A stretch of DNA of 56,497 nucleotides from Anaerophaga thermohalophila DSM 12881 (GCF_000191885.1 NZ_AEWI01000049.1:1-56497); one strand, 5' to 3'; counted from the stretch's first letter, positions 1 to 9,430 are shown. Program-made: numbers and translations. Notes: a model not told the origin generated them from the letters alone.

Positions 1-24
1 AAATATGCTTTTTATACCGCACTC
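1..24. repeat. Truncated end of a family A element
   Basis: The first 24 bases match the right terminus of the 143-bp family A elements seen complete at 41285, 49107 and 55025 (core GCTTTTTATACNGCACTC). The rest of this copy lies outside the window. The last base of the usual CTCA end is T here, so the copy is slightly eroded. Confidence 0.7.
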
Positions 25-37
25 TTTTATTATAAAG

Positions 38-89
38 CAGGCCGGACATTTTTCGGCAAAAACTCTGCAAAAAAACTGCGTCCGGCCTG
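38..89. repeat. Ten-bp inverted repeat (possible terminator hairpin)
   Basis: CAGGCCGGAC at 38-47 is the exact reverse complement of GTCCGGCCTG at 80-89, with a 32-base A/C-rich loop. It lies about 300 bases past the stop of the arabinofuranosidase gene. A terminator role is possible, but the loop is long and no T-run follows directly, so it is recorded as an inverted repeat only. Confidence 0.4.
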
Positions 90-159
90 TCAGGGTGGAA
101 CAATTATGATGTTTTTTAGTCCATTAAATTTTTGCAATAAATACGGTAAAGTGTTCTCT

Positions 160-370
160 CTCTATCAGCGGAGGTAAAACCCGGAGGCCGAAGGTCTTTT
201 GTGTTTATAGCCAGTCGTTGCAATATAGAGACACGACTCCGAAGGTGTCGTATGTAATTCCTTCAGGCTTGGCGGGCGGGACGTCCCAAAACCTGCCGGT
301 GATCCCCAAGCTATACCAGGAGGCCTTAAAATCCGCCAGAGAGCCCGTAATACCGTCCTCCGGGCGGTCA
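160..370. repeat. Non-coding repeat-like segment with small palindrome
   Basis: The stretch between the window start and the arabinofuranosidase stop has no convincing gene. It contains the palindrome CGACTCCGAAGGTGTCG (about 226-242) preceded by a motif with TTTATAGCCAGTCGTTGCAATA, which I recall as a common non-coding repeat of Bacteroidales genomes (from memory, not searched). Short open frames on both strands here overlap each other completely and look like chance. Confidence 0.35.
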
Positions 371-391
371 CTTTATGGGCAGATACTATTT

Positions 392-1987
392 TTATTGCTT
401 AATCTTTCCTTTCAATAAGGTAACTGAATGGGGAGGGAAAGCGTATGTGACAACGGAACCACTGGCTTTAATGTTCTCTTTTCTTTCGGTCTTTACATTG
501 GTCTGACCAAAATCATTTTCAGCCTTTATATCCGGCCCGTTAATCTCATATACTTCCAGCTTTCCGTCGAAATCTCCTGACTGTGATATTATATCGGTAG
601 GAATGGCTTTGTCTTTATGGCGATTGATCACCGCGATGGTAACATTATCATCCTTATAAGTGGCTGACACATCCAGGTATGGTACATCCGACTGCTGAGT
701 TGTAGTTTCTCCCAGACCGAGGTAAAATTCTTCAGTATCGTAGGTTTCACAGTCTACAAATACATCGAGCGATGTTCCGTGCATGTTATTGGCAAAGAGC
801 TCGAGCGGATAATAGATGGTTTGTTTGTACATGTCGTCTTTGCTTGTAAAAATGGGACCAATAACATTGACCAGCTGCGCCATATTGGCCATTTTTACTA
901 TATGGGCATTTCTGATGAATGCGTTGAGCATACCACCAATGACGAGAGCATCTTCCAGATTATAATGCTCTTCAAGGGCTCTTTCACCGGTCATTGTATC
1001 TCCTGAGCGTGCACGGTACCAAACATTGTATTCATCCCAGGCAATATAAATAGGATCGTCGGTATGATCCCGCCGTAGAGTGCGTTGCATCACTTCGTTG
1101 ATCATTCCTTCCACAATCCTGGTACGTTCTTCAATAACGAGGGGCGTGGCCATGAAGTTGTAGTAATTGTTGTCGGGATTTCCCACGTAGATGTGAAGGG
1201 CAATGTAGTCGATATAGTCTTTCAACTCTTCCAGAACAGTGCGGTTCCAATCATCAGGATTTGCATCCGGCCTGTAGTTGGAAGACCCTGCCGCAATAAG
1301 TTTAATACCGGGCGAAGTCAGTCGCATCAGTTTTCCTGCTTCGCGGGCTTTTTTACTGTAATCAATGGCATTGAGGTGTCCCATTTGCCAGTAACCGTCC
1401 ATTTCGTTTCCGAGACTCCAGTATTTTATATTATAAGGTTCCGGGAATCCGTGTTTCTTTCGTAGCTCGGCATAATACGGTCCCTCTTTTACGTTGCAAT
1501 ACTCTACCCATTGCCGGGCTTCACGGATGGTGCCTGTTCCCAGGTTTACAGCAAAATAAGGCTCTGTCCCCAGTTTATTGGCCCATTTCATAAATTCGTT
1601 GGTACCAACTTCGTTGGTTTCTAATCGGGCCCACGCCAATTCAAGACGTTTGGTTCTTTCCGGTCCGACACCGTCTTTCCAGTTATAGTTTGAAACAAAG
1701 TTCCCTCCCGGGTAACGAACAATTGGGATATTCAGGTCTCTTGCAGCTTCCAGTACATCGGTACGAAATCCGTCTTCATCAGCAAAGGGGGAATCGGGAT
1801 CATAAATACCTCCATAGACACATCGACCAAGATGTTCAACAAAATTACCGTAAATGTTTTTGTTGACTTCCCCTATTGTCCGGTCCAGATCAATCTTTAT
1901 TCTCGCGTTTTGGGCTTGCAGGTTACTGCTAATGAAACCCGCCACCAAAAATAAGATCAGGGGCTTTAAAAAGTGGTTCATTTTCAT
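392..1987 (-). CDS. Secreted alpha-L-arabinofuranosidase, GH51 family
   Basis: 531 residues, the usual length for secreted bacterial GH51 enzymes, which release terminal arabinofuranose from arabinan and arabinoxylan. An N-terminal signal peptide (about residues 1-26, hydrophobic core LILFLVAGFI, ending NLQAQ) predicts export. The (beta/alpha)8 catalytic domain carries the acid/base glutamate in the GNE motif (SLGNEMDGYW, Glu195) and the nucleophile glutamate in WDEYNVWY (Glu319), followed by a C-terminal beta-domain from about residue 385. The start at 1987 gives a normal signal peptide; Met3 is an equally good start. It is a single gene with a TAnnTTTG promoter at 2074-2081 and no SusC/SusD partners in view, so it is not visibly part of a polysaccharide utilisation locus. 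Confidence 0.93.
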   Translation of the reverse strand: MKMNHFLKPLILFLVAGFISSNLQAQNARIKIDLDRTIGEVNKNIYGNFVEHLGRCVYGGIYDPDSPFADEDGFRTDVLEAARDLNIPIVRYPGGNFVSNYNWKDGVGPERTKRLELAWARLETNEVGTNEFMKWANKLGTEPYFAVNLGTGTIREARQWVEYCNVKEGPYYAELRKKHGFPEPYNIKYWSLGNEMDGYWQMGHLNAIDYSKKAREAGKLMRLTSPGIKLIAAGSSNYRPDANPDDWNRTVLEELKDYIDYIALHIYVGNPDNNYYNFMATPLVIEERTRIVEGMINEVMQRTLRRDHTDDPIYIAWDEYNVWYRARSGDTMTGERALEEHYNLEDALVIGGMLNAFIRNAHIVKMANMAQLVNVIGPIFTSKDDMYKQTIYYPLELFANNMHGTSLDVFVDCETYDTEEFYLGLGETTTQQSDVPYLDVSATYKDDNVTIAVINRHKDKAIPTDIISQSGDFDGKLEVYEINGPDIKAENDFGQTNVKTERKENIKASGSVVTYAFPPHSVTLLKGKIKQ

Positions 1988-2073
1988 AGTATTATTATTT
2001 TGATATTAGAAATTGCACGTTTCGGCAGGACTGCATGTTAAGCGTTATGTTCTTTGAACACGCGCTTACTTGT

Positions 2074-2081
2074 CAAAGATA
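2074..2081 (-). promoter_or_regulatory. Candidate -7 box for the arabinofuranosidase gene
   Basis: On the minus strand this reads TATCTTTG, an exact match to the Bacteroidota TAnnTTTG element, 87 bases upstream of the start codon. No good -33 TTTG lies at the expected 19-base spacing. Confidence 0.45.
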
Positions 2082-2321
2082 GGCGCTGAGAGTTAAGTGG
2101 GGGAGGACAAACTGGTAAATCAGGTAGAAGGATGTTTTTGATACAATACTTCTTCAGACTCAGCAAAGAGTTTTAAATCAGATGATTGCAAAAACTCAGG
2201 CATTAAGAACATCCATGAGGAGTCTTTCCATACTGTCCCGATATTCGGGAACCTGAGTCAATAAATTTTTAAACGGAACAAACATATAGTAGCTAATATC
2301 AGAAATTCTAATGATCTATTG

Positions 2322-2329
2322 TATATTTG
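2322..2329 (+). promoter_or_regulatory. Candidate -7 box for guaA
   Basis: TATATTTG matches the Bacteroidota TAnnTTTG consensus exactly and lies 35 bases before the guaA start codon, in an AT-rich leader. Confidence 0.6.
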
Positions 2330-2363
2330 CACTGATCTTTAATTCATTCATATTCTTTGTTCG

Positions 2364-3893
2364 ATGCAGGAAAAAATTTTCATTCTTGATTTCGGGTCTC
2401 AATACACCCAATTAATTGCCCGCCGCGTTCGTGAATTAAATGTATATTGTGAAATTCATCCTTTTAACAAATTTCCCGAACCTGATGAAACAGTAAAGGG
2501 TGTCATTCTTTCCGGGAGCCCGTTCAGTGTTCGTGATAAGAATGCTCCCATACCTGATTTAAGTAAAATTAAGGGCAGATTGCCCCTTTTAGGGGTTTGC
2601 TACGGTGCCCAATTCATGGCCCAGAATTATGGCGGTCTGGTAGAAGCTTCTGACTCCAGGGAATACGGAAGGGCTAATTTGAAATACATCGACCATGACA
2701 ATGAACTGTTTCTGGAAATCGAGAAAGATTCACAGGTATGGATGTCGCATGGTGACACTATTATAAAACTACCCGATAATTATCGTATCATTGCAAGTAC
2801 AAACGATGTTGAAGTTGCCGGCTACAAGGTGCAGAATGAGCCGACTTACGGCATTCAGTTTCATCCCGAAGTATACCATACCACACAGGGATTGCAGATA
2901 TTGTACAATTTTGTAGTAGATATTTGCGGATGCCACCGTGACTGGACACCAGCTTCCTTTGTGGAAGAAACAGTTGAATCACTACAAAAGCAAATCGGCA
3001 CCGATAAAGTTGTTTTGGGACTATCCGGAGGTGTTGACAGTTCAGTAGCAGCCATGCTTTTGCACAGAGCCATCGGGAAACAGCTTACCTGTCTCTTCGT
3101 GGATAACGGACTGCTTCGAAAGAATGAGTATGAGAAGGTATTGGATTCTTATAAACATATGGGTCTTAATGTGATCGGTATTGATGCAAAAGACCGGTTT
3201 CTGGGTGAATTAAAGGGTGTTTCCGATCCTGAGAAAAAGCGGAAGATTATAGGAAGAGTTTTTATCGAGGTTTTCGATACAGAGGCCCAAAAGATAACCG
3301 GTGTGAGATGGCTTGCACAGGGGACTATTTATCCCGATGTTATTGAATCTGTTTCCGTTAACGGACCTTCGGCTACCATCAAATCTCACCATAATGTAGG
3401 TGGTTTACCCGAAAAGATGCATCTGAAAGTAGTTGAACCGCTTAAATTGCTTTTTAAAGATGAGGTACGAAAAGTAGGGCATGAACTGAATATTTCTCCC
3501 ACTATACTGAAACGTCATCCATTCCCGGGCCCGGGCCTGGCCATTCGTATTCTTGGGGAGATTACCCCAGAGAAGGTGGCACTTTTGCAAGAGGTTGATC
3601 ACATTTTTATTGAAGGTCTTCGCATCCATAACCTTTATGACAAGGTTTGGCAGGCCGGAGCCATTCTTCTGCCTGTTCATTCTGTGGGTGTAATGGGCGA
3701 TGAACGTACTTATGAAAGCGTGGTAGCACTTCGTGCGGTTACTTCGACCGATGGTATGACCGCCGATTGGGTGCATCTGCCTTATGAGTTCCTGGGACGT
3801 ATTTCCAGTGAAATCATCAACCGGGTGAAAGGTATTAATCGCGTGGTTTATGATATCAGTTCCAAGCCACCGGCAACTATTGAATGGGAGTAG
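2364..3893 (+). CDS. guaA: GMP synthase (glutamine-hydrolysing)
   Basis: 509 residues. It converts XMP to GMP using ATP and glutamine, the last step of guanine nucleotide synthesis, in the cytosol. The N-terminal class I glutamine amidotransferase domain shows the nucleophile Cys79 in GVCYGAQ and the His167/Glu169 pair in IQFHPEV. The ATP-pyrophosphatase domain follows with the PP-loop SGGVDSS at 221-227, and the C-terminal dimerisation domain ends in the family-typical KPPATIEWE. Length and motifs are complete. The ATG at 2364 is 35 bases after a TATATTTG promoter and gives the usual start [11 protein letters not shown]. It is monocistronic: 175 bases separate it from the next gene. Confidence 0.97.
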   Translation: MQEKIFILDFGSQYTQLIARRVRELNVYCEIHPFNKFPEPDETVKGVILSGSPFSVRDKNAPIPDLSKIKGRLPLLGVCYGAQFMAQNYGGLVEASDSREYGRANLKYIDHDNELFLEIEKDSQVWMSHGDTIIKLPDNYRIIASTNDVEVAGYKVQNEPTYGIQFHPEVYHTTQGLQILYNFVVDICGCHRDWTPASFVEETVESLQKQIGTDKVVLGLSGGVDSSVAAMLLHRAIGKQLTCLFVDNGLLRKNEYEKVLDSYKHMGLNVIGIDAKDRFLGELKGVSDPEKKRKIIGRVFIEVFDTEAQKITGVRWLAQGTIYPDVIESVSVNGPSATIKSHHNVGGLPEKMHLKVVEPLKLLFKDEVRKVGHELNISPTILKRHPFPGPGLAIRILGEITPEKVALLQEVDHIFIEGLRIHNLYDKVWQAGAILLPVHSVGVMGDERTYESVVALRAVTSTDGMTADWVHLPYEFLGRISSEIINRVKGINRVVYDISSKPPATIEWE

Positions 3894-4068
3894 ACACACA
3901 TATTGTGAAAATTTTTGCAGGTTTAAAGACGAGTACAAGTTATGCTGCTTCAGCAGGTAAAGTGCTATTCTCTAATATATAGTCCCACAACCTGACAACT
4001 TAACAACTCAACAACCCGGCATGAAATAAGGGCAGGAATGACCTGGAAAATTAAAAGAAAATTCAGCA

Positions 4069-5652
4069 ATGCGAAACGTTTTCATATTAACAATCACTTT
4101 TTTGGTGGCTTCATTGTCTGCAAATTCACAGGTAAATGATTCAGAACTGGAAAAAATTCAGCTTTCCTGGCAGTTGATTACTGCTTTCTATGTTGACAGT
4201 GTGAATACTCATGAACTTGCAGAGGAGGCTATTATTGCCATGTTAGAAAAACTCGATCCGCACTCGGTTTATATTCCTGCAGAGGAGGTTAAGGCCATGA
4301 ATGAACCTCTTGACGGGAATTTCGAGGGTATTGGTATCGAGTTTATGATACTTAAGGATACACTTCTTGTGGTTTCAACCATACCAGGAGGGCCATCGGA
4401 AAAAGTGGGAATGATGGCAGGCGACCGTATCCTGGAAATTGACGGTGAAAATGTGGCTGGTATTGGCTTGACAAACAGCGATGTGTTTGATATGTTAAGA
4501 GGCCCAAAAGGAACGGAAGTACAATTGACCATTCTGAGAGATGATAGGAGTCTGAATTTTATTGTAGAGCGTGATGAAATTCCCATTCATAGCGTTGAGG
4601 CATCTTATTTGATTTCTCCTGAGACGGGATACATAAAAATATCAAGATTTTCTCAAAGTACTCATCAGGAATTCAGAGAAGGATTGAAAGAGCTGAAGAA
4701 GAGTGATATAGAAAATTTGGTACTTGATCTTAGGGGCAATGGCGGTGGCTATTTAAAAGCAGCTCTGGATATTGCTGATGAGTTTATCGGAGAACGCCGA
4801 TTGTTGTTGTATACCGATGGGATGGCTATTCCCAGGTCTGAATATCATTCAAAACCAGGTGACCTTTGGGAAAAAGGGAAGCTGATAGTATTGATTGATG
4901 AAGGCTCTGCCTCGGCCAGTGAAATTGTTGCCGGAGCGGTGCAGGATTGGGACAGGGGCATTATTATGGGACGCAGGAGTTTTGGAAAGGGACTTGTTCA
5001 GAGACCATTTACATTGCAGGACGGATCGGAAATACGACTTACCATTGCCAGGTATTTTACTCCGTCAGGACGAAGCATTCAGAAACCTTACGATAACGGA
5101 CTCTCGGAATATCACAGTGAGATATTTGAGCGCTTTGAGCATGGTGAGTTTATGTATGCCGACAGTGTTCACATGCCCGATAGCTTGGTTTACAATACGC
5201 TTGAGAAAAAACGAAAAGTTTACGGAGGTGGAGGCATTGTACCCGATGTGTTTATACCGATGGACACAGCCTACTATACGGATTATTATCGCGATTTGGT
5301 TGCCTCCGGAATCATGAACCGCCTGGTGATGGACATGCTGGACGAGAACAGGGAGATGTGGAAAGAGCAATTTCCGGCTTTTTCCGATTTTTCTTCCCGA
5401 TTTGAAGTCCCCGATAGTTTTATTGATGAACTGGTAAAAAAAGGTGAAGAAAACGACATTATTCCGAACCGGCAGGAACTGAGTATTTCCGAATACTGGA
5501 TCAGGTTACAGATTAAAGCTTTGATCGCACGAAATTTATGGGATACCGGCAAGTATTATCAAGTCATCAATCCGGCACTTCCGTTCTTTGATGAGGTGAT
5601 TGAACTGGTGGAAAGTGAAGATAAATATTCAAAAGTATTTGAGAAAAGATGA
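4069..5652 (+). CDS. C-terminal processing peptidase (S41, CtpA/Prc-like)
   Basis: 527 residues. Signal peptide at about 1-21 (VFILTITFLVASLSANSQ), so it acts in the periplasm or at the outer face of the inner membrane. An N-terminal helical segment is followed by a PDZ domain (about 85-165, with GIGIEF and PGGPSEKVGMMAGDRI) and the S41 protease core. The catalytic dyad is Ser282 in GSASASEI and Lys307 in FGKGLVQ, spaced 25 residues as in CtpB and Prc. These proteases trim unfolded proteins by their C-termini. A C-terminal extension of about 150 residues (from 375) is common in Bacteroidota homologues. Its stop overlaps the pnuC start (ATGA), so the two are probably co-transcribed. Confidence 0.92.
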   Translation: MRNVFILTITFLVASLSANSQVNDSELEKIQLSWQLITAFYVDSVNTHELAEEAIIAMLEKLDPHSVYIPAEEVKAMNEPLDGNFEGIGIEFMILKDTLLVVSTIPGGPSEKVGMMAGDRILEIDGENVAGIGLTNSDVFDMLRGPKGTEVQLTILRDDRSLNFIVERDEIPIHSVEASYLISPETGYIKISRFSQSTHQEFREGLKELKKSDIENLVLDLRGNGGGYLKAALDIADEFIGERRLLLYTDGMAIPRSEYHSKPGDLWEKGKLIVLIDEGSASASEIVAGAVQDWDRGIIMGRRSFGKGLVQRPFTLQDGSEIRLTIARYFTPSGRSIQKPYDNGLSEYHSEIFERFEHGEFMYADSVHMPDSLVYNTLEKKRKVYGGGGIVPDVFIPMDTAYYTDYYRDLVASGIMNRLVMDMLDENREMWKEQFPAFSDFSSRFEVPDSFIDELVKKGEENDIIPNRQELSISEYWIRLQIKALIARNLWDTGKYYQVINPALPFFDEVIELVESEDKYSKVFEKR

Positions 5653-6269
5653 TTGAATGGTTGTCGGAACATTGGATGGAGATCGCAGGAACATTACTGT
5701 CCCTGGTTTATCTCTATCTGTCGGTTCGCGAAAACATCTGGTTATGGGCTACCGGATTTTTGTCATCCTTTTTTTATATGATTGTCTTCTTTGACGAACG
5801 CCTGTATGCCGATATGGGATTACAGGTGTACTACCTTATCATCAGCATATACGGCTGGCTTACCTGGAAGTGGGGAAGACAAAGAACCGGCGGAAAGAAG
5901 ATGCCCATCAGTAAGGTGGATGGCAGGACAGGAGCTATTCTGTTGCTTACCGGAGGTATTGTTTATGTTGTGGTTCTTCTGATATTATTGAAAGTTCCCT
6001 CTTTAATAGATATTCCTGCGTCGGAATTACCTTTCTGGGATGCATTTACAACCACCGGGGGAATCATTGCAACATGGATGCTTGCCCGGAAATTTATTGA
6101 ACACTGGTTGGTATGGATTATCGTTGACCTGGTAAGTAGTGGAATGTATATTTACAAAGGGCTTGAAGTAACAGTTTTGCTTTACCTGGTTTATACTGTT
6201 GTAGCTGCAATTGGCTATTTGGAATGGAAGAAAAACATGAAAACCCGTGACAGAGATATTAAAACATGA
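5649..6269 (+). CDS. pnuC: Nicotinamide riboside/mononucleotide transporter PnuC
   Basis: 206 residues of strongly hydrophobic sequence with six or seven membrane helices (for example IAGTLLSLVYLYLSVRENIW, GAILLLTGGIVYVVVLLILL). Family hallmarks are the first-helix region ending in N.WLW, the WLTWKWGR motif after the third helix and the W.IVDLVS..MY.YK.L motif near 155-170. PnuC carries nicotinamide riboside across the inner membrane by facilitated diffusion; trapping depends on a cytosolic kinase. The next gene is exactly such a NadR-like kinase, overlapping by 23 bases. The ATG overlaps the protease stop by 4 bases. Confidence 0.93.
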   Translation: MIEWLSEHWMEIAGTLLSLVYLYLSVRENIWLWATGFLSSFFYMIVFFDERLYADMGLQVYYLIISIYGWLTWKWGRQRTGGKKMPISKVDGRTGAILLLTGGIVYVVVLLILLKVPSLIDIPASELPFWDAFTTTGGIIATWMLARKFIEHWLVWIIVDLVSSGMYIYKGLEVTVLLYLVYTVVAAIGYLEWKKNMKTRDRDIKT

Positions 6270-6825
6270 TTGGTCCGGAAGAAAGGAATACCAGCGGAAG
6301 GGCAGCAGGTACATCTTTATCATTACGGGGCCCGAGTCTACCGGCAAATCATCATTAACTGAGGAGCTGGCCAAACATTTTAATGGAATAGCGGTTAAAG
6401 AATACGCAAGAGAATATGTAGAAAATCTCAATGGAAATTATACTTTTGAAGATGTTGAAGCCATTGCAAATCACCAGGTTGAGGAATATTGTTCGATAAC
6501 CCAAGCCACTGATGGTAAGAGACCGGTGTTTTTCGATACCTTTTTGTTTATTACCAAAGTGTGGTTTGAAGAGGTTTTTTATTGTTGTCCGGTATGGCTG
6601 CATCGGGCCATTGAGAAATGCAGAATCGATTTGGCCTTGTTGTGTTTCCCTGACTTGCCGTGGGAACCCGATGGCGTTCGTGAGAATCCTCACAGGAGAA
6701 ACTACCTTTTCGATCGTTACCTCGATGAACTGACGTATTACGGAGTCCCTTACTGTGTTGTGAGAGGAATTAATCAACCGAGGATTGAGAACGCGATTAG
6801 ATGTATTGACAAAGAGATGTGTTGA
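6247..6825 (+). CDS. NadR-like nicotinamide riboside kinase (AAA ATPase)
   Basis: 192 residues with a P-loop GPESTGKSS (about 27-35), the variant typical of the NadR ribosylnicotinamide kinase domain, followed by the NadR-like KEYAREYVE and FFDTFLF segments. It would phosphorylate nicotinamide riboside to NMN after PnuC import; the NMN adenylyltransferase domain of full NadR is absent. The frame is closed by TGA at 6238, so translation must start after that; GTG at 6247 is the first possible start, inside the 3' end of pnuC. No in-frame ATG precedes the P-loop. The overlap suggests translational coupling with pnuC. Confidence 0.85.
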   Translation: MTEILKHDWSGRKEYQRKGSRYIFIITGPESTGKSSLTEELAKHFNGIAVKEYAREYVENLNGNYTFEDVEAIANHQVEEYCSITQATDGKRPVFFDTFLFITKVWFEEVFYCCPVWLHRAIEKCRIDLALLCFPDLPWEPDGVRENPHRRNYLFDRYLDELTYYGVPYCVVRGINQPRIENAIRCIDKEMC

Positions 6826-6849
6826 GCCGTTTAAATTAAATATTTAGTT

Positions 6850-7776
6850 ATGCGTTATCTGGAATATCCGAGAAAACTGAAAGACATCATAGAGAATCTT
6901 TCGCAGGAGGAGTCTTATCAGGCTGTATGTCACCGCCATTATCCCGATCAACCAATGCCTTCATCCAGGGTGCTTGAAGAAATTGTTGATCTGCTCAGAG
7001 AGATTATTTTCCCCGGCTATTATGGTAATTCATCCACCCGTCCTGACAGTATACGGTACTATCTTGGCGTTAATGTGGAAAAACTTTACGATCTGTTGCG
7101 CCAACAGGTGTATGCAGGCCTGTGTTTTGATTGTAAACACGCGAACAGGGAAGACCTTCTGATGCGGCAAGATAGAGCCGCTATGATAAGTATAAAATTT
7201 ATTGAAAAACTCCCGTTGATCAGACATCTACTTGCCACAGATGTGGAAGCTGCCTATCTGGGCGATCCGGCTGCGCAAAGCAAGGCAGAAGTAATTTTTT
7301 GCTATCCGGCCATCAAGGCCATTACAAATTACCGAATTGCTCATGAGCTTTTGGAATTGGAGGTTCCGTTGATTCCCCGGATTATCACGGAAATGGCTCA
7401 TTCCGAAACCGGTATTGATATTCATCCCAGGGCCAGGATTGGTCACCATTTTACAATTGATCACGGTACCGGCGTAGTTATTGGTGCTACATCAATTATT
7501 GGTAATCATGTTAAAATTTACCAGGGGGTAACGTTAGGTGCCAAGAGTTTTCCCCTGGACAAGGATGGGAATCCGATTAAGGGTATCGACAGACATCCGA
7601 TCGTGGAAGATAATGTCATTATTTATGCACAGGCTACTATTCTGGGAAGAATAACTGTGGGGGCCAATTCGGTTATTGGCGGTAATGTCTGGTTGACTTC
7701 ATCCGTTCCCCCAAACAGTAAAATTTTGCAGGAAAAATATCGACACAAGGGGTTTATGGATGGCGATGGAATTTGA
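6850..7776 (+). CDS. cysE: Serine O-acetyltransferase (CysE/EpsC type)
   Basis: 308 residues. It transfers acetyl from acetyl-CoA to L-serine, the first committed step of cysteine synthesis. The N-terminal alpha-helical half (1-180) is followed by a left-handed beta-helix of hexapeptide repeats (about 190-300). The catalytic pair is visible as Asp190 in GIDIHP and His205 in IDHGTG, and the acetyl-CoA site loop as GVTLGAKS. It ends at SKILQEKY without the C-terminal tail that gives cysteine feedback inhibition in E. coli CysE, so regulation may differ. Start at 6850, 24 bases after the kinase gene, probably in the same transcript. No cysK is in the window. Confidence 0.92.
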   Translation: MRYLEYPRKLKDIIENLSQEESYQAVCHRHYPDQPMPSSRVLEEIVDLLREIIFPGYYGNSSTRPDSIRYYLGVNVEKLYDLLRQQVYAGLCFDCKHANREDLLMRQDRAAMISIKFIEKLPLIRHLLATDVEAAYLGDPAAQSKAEVIFCYPAIKAITNYRIAHELLELEVPLIPRIITEMAHSETGIDIHPRARIGHHFTIDHGTGVVIGATSIIGNHVKIYQGVTLGAKSFPLDKDGNPIKGIDRHPIVEDNVIIYAQATILGRITVGANSVIGGNVWLTSSVPPNSKILQEKYRHKGFMDGDGI

Positions 7777-8054
7777 TTTTAGGGCTTCGTTTGAAATGAT
7801 TGATTTTTCTGAAAATCAAGACCAATAGTATTTTTGCCGAAATTAACCAATAGGGAATGAGGCGTTATAAACTTTCCGTAACAACGGTTTTGAAGACAAA
7901 GACACTTGTTTGAGTTGATTCATTTATCTTATATTTTCTCATTTTGGCCATAAAAATTGTTGTTTTTACCAAAAACAGAAGTGATTACCAAGGTTTTTTG
8001 AACGGATTTGATTAAACTTCGGCAAGGATAATACCCTGAAATTTAATAAATTTT

Positions 8055-8062
8055 TATATTTG
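8055..8062 (+). promoter_or_regulatory. Candidate -7 box for the SiaB-like gene
   Basis: TATATTTG matches TAnnTTTG. It is only 10 bases before the ATG at 8073 and 25 before the in-frame ATG at 8088, which argues for the second start or for a near-leaderless mRNA. The 296-base gap from 7777 otherwise holds no recognisable gene or repeat. Confidence 0.5.
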
Positions 8063-8072
8063 CGATGGATCA

Positions 8073-8636
8073 ATGATAGACACTAAAATGGGTTTTAATC
8101 TTGAAGAATGGTATGCTCATAAGCTCCAGGGAGATGTAATCCTGAAATATACAGGAAGTATTTCCCCTGAAATGATTACCCATGCTTTAGAATCTGTTGA
8201 AAAAAATCCTCAGCTTAAAGGTGAAAGACTGCAGACACGGAAGAAGGTCTACAATGTTTTCGTAGAATGCATGCAAAACCTCTATCATCATGTTGATGCA
8301 CCACCAGCCGGCCTCTCAGCAGGTGGGTCTCCCAATTTTGGAATAGTTATTTTGGTACGCGACGGCTCTTTTTACCGGGTTACGACCGGAAATTTTATTT
8401 TGCGTTCCAAAGTCAATTTTATCAAAGACCGTATTGAGCAACTTAATTCGCTCTCTGATGAAGAGGTACGTTTGCTGTATCGTGATATTCTGGGAAATGA
8501 AGCACTCTCCGAAAAAGGAGGCGGCGGTCTCGGGATGTTGGATATTGTCAGGAAAACTGGCAATAAACTAGAATATTTTTTGTATCCTTACGATGGAGAA
8601 CATGTGTTTTATTCATTAGATGTCTATATAAGTTAA
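8073..8636 (+). CDS. SiaB-family (DUF6272) protein kinase-like
   Basis: 187 residues. It resembles the DUF6272/SiaB family, GHKL-fold kinases that phosphorylate the partner SiaC; in Pseudomonas SiaABC controls c-di-GMP and biofilm formation. Visible motifs are an N-box-like stretch (VFVECMQNLYHH, Glu65 and Asn69) and a glycine-rich G2-like box (EKGGGGLGMLDIV, about 156-168). The partner gene follows 18 bases later, strongly supporting the assignment. The start is uncertain: 8073 (MIDTKMGF) or Met6 at 8088, the latter better placed relative to the TATATTTG box. No SiaA-type PP2C phosphatase is adjacent. Confidence 0.75.
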   Translation: MIDTKMGFNLEEWYAHKLQGDVILKYTGSISPEMITHALESVEKNPQLKGERLQTRKKVYNVFVECMQNLYHHVDAPPAGLSAGGSPNFGIVILVRDGSFYRVTTGNFILRSKVNFIKDRIEQLNSLSDEEVRLLYRDILGNEALSEKGGGGLGMLDIVRKTGNKLEYFLYPYDGEHVFYSLDVYIS

Positions 8637-8654
8637 AAAGATATAATTGCCATT

Positions 8655-9035
8655 ATGGAAACAATTATTCGCGAAGACACACCAAAAACTCCCTATGTCA
8701 GGTTGGACGGCGAAAAGGGGTTTGTCGAGATCAAAGGGCGCTCGATTCCCGAAAATTCTGTTGAGTTCTATAAGCCGCTTATTGACTGGATCGATGAATA
8801 CGGGAATTCCCCCAAAGATAACACGGTAATTAATATTCAACTTGAATATTTTAATACTTCTTCTTCTAAATGTATCCTCGATATTTTTAAAAAGCTGGAA
8901 TTATTGTTCAAAAAGGGCTATAAGGTTCAGGTGAATTGGTATTACGAGGAAGACGATGAAGACATGTTTGAGGCCGGGGAAGATTACCAGTCGATTATCA
9001 ACTTGCCATTCAAAATGATTGAAATGGAAGAGTGA
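8655..9035 (+). CDS. SiaC-family regulatory phosphoprotein (DUF1987)
   Basis: 126 residues, the family length. The signature LEYFNTSSSKCILDIFKKLE (about 60-79) contains the Ser/Thr cluster that in Pseudomonas SiaC carries the regulatory phosphorylation; the fold is STAS-like. In Pseudomonas the unphosphorylated protein activates a diguanylate cyclase; the downstream target here is unknown. It begins 18 bases after the SiaB-like kinase and ends in an acidic tail. The start gives METIIREDTPKTPYV, typical for the family. Confidence 0.82.
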   Translation: METIIREDTPKTPYVRLDGEKGFVEIKGRSIPENSVEFYKPLIDWIDEYGNSPKDNTVINIQLEYFNTSSSKCILDIFKKLELLFKKGYKVQVNWYYEEDDEDMFEAGEDYQSIINLPFKMIEMEE

Positions 9036-9051
9036 TCATTCCGGAAATTTA

Positions 9052-9430
9052 ATGAAACGTGTCCTGATTACTTGGGACGAATTCCGTCAAACTAATGACT
9101 TAGACTTATTTTATACGGATGAAACGAGCATAACAAGGTTTGCTTTAATAGATCATTAGGGCATTAGGGCATTAGATCATTAGATTATTAGATCATTAGA
9201 TTGTTAGATCATTAGATTATTAGATTGTTAGCTAATGTGATAAAACTTATAACATTCTAACAACTAACATTCTAACAACTAACAAATCAACAATATTAAC
9301 AACTTTAACAATTCTAACAGCCGTAACAATTTATTAAATGTGAGATGAAACGAGCATGGCAACGTTTTGCCACAATAAGAATATGTATTACCCGCTTGCA
9401 TGTGAGTAAAATTTCACGCAAGGTGGCAGG
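9052..9430. repeat. Composite B-E-B repeat block (reverse orientation)
   Basis: This 414-base gap between convergent genes is almost wholly repeat. ATGAA target copies lie at 9052-9056, 9119-9123 and 9345-9349. A shortened family B unit (9052-9123) is followed by a family E segment (9124-9344: TTAGATCATTAG iterations, then CTAACAACTAACATT iterations and CAGCCGTAACAAT) and a second B unit (9345 to about 9430, containing GATGAAACGAGCATGGCAA). The same B-E-B order occurs at 30688-30906 and 40872-41101 in the other orientation. Confidence 0.75.

Larger units (their letters stand above)
1988..2363. other. Divergent intergenic region, arabinofuranosidase/guaA
   Basis: 376 bases between divergent genes. 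It holds a minus-strand promoter candidate at 2074-2081 and a plus-strand promoter at 2322-2329. A fragment GATTGCAAAAACTCAGG at about 2181-2197 resembles the outer end of the palindrome at 13344-13563. No small gene is evident. Confidence 0.6.

Noticed and set aside
165..418. Overlapping open frames of 66-68 codons on both strands at the window start
   Set aside because: They overlap each other completely, have no recognisable domains, and the DNA carries a small palindrome typical of intergenic repeats.
9124..9344. Phage attachment or telomere-like role for the TTAGAT/CTAACAA tract
   Set aside because: No integrase or adjacent tRNA, and the same tract occurs in several gaps next to family B, so it is a dispersed repeat (family E).
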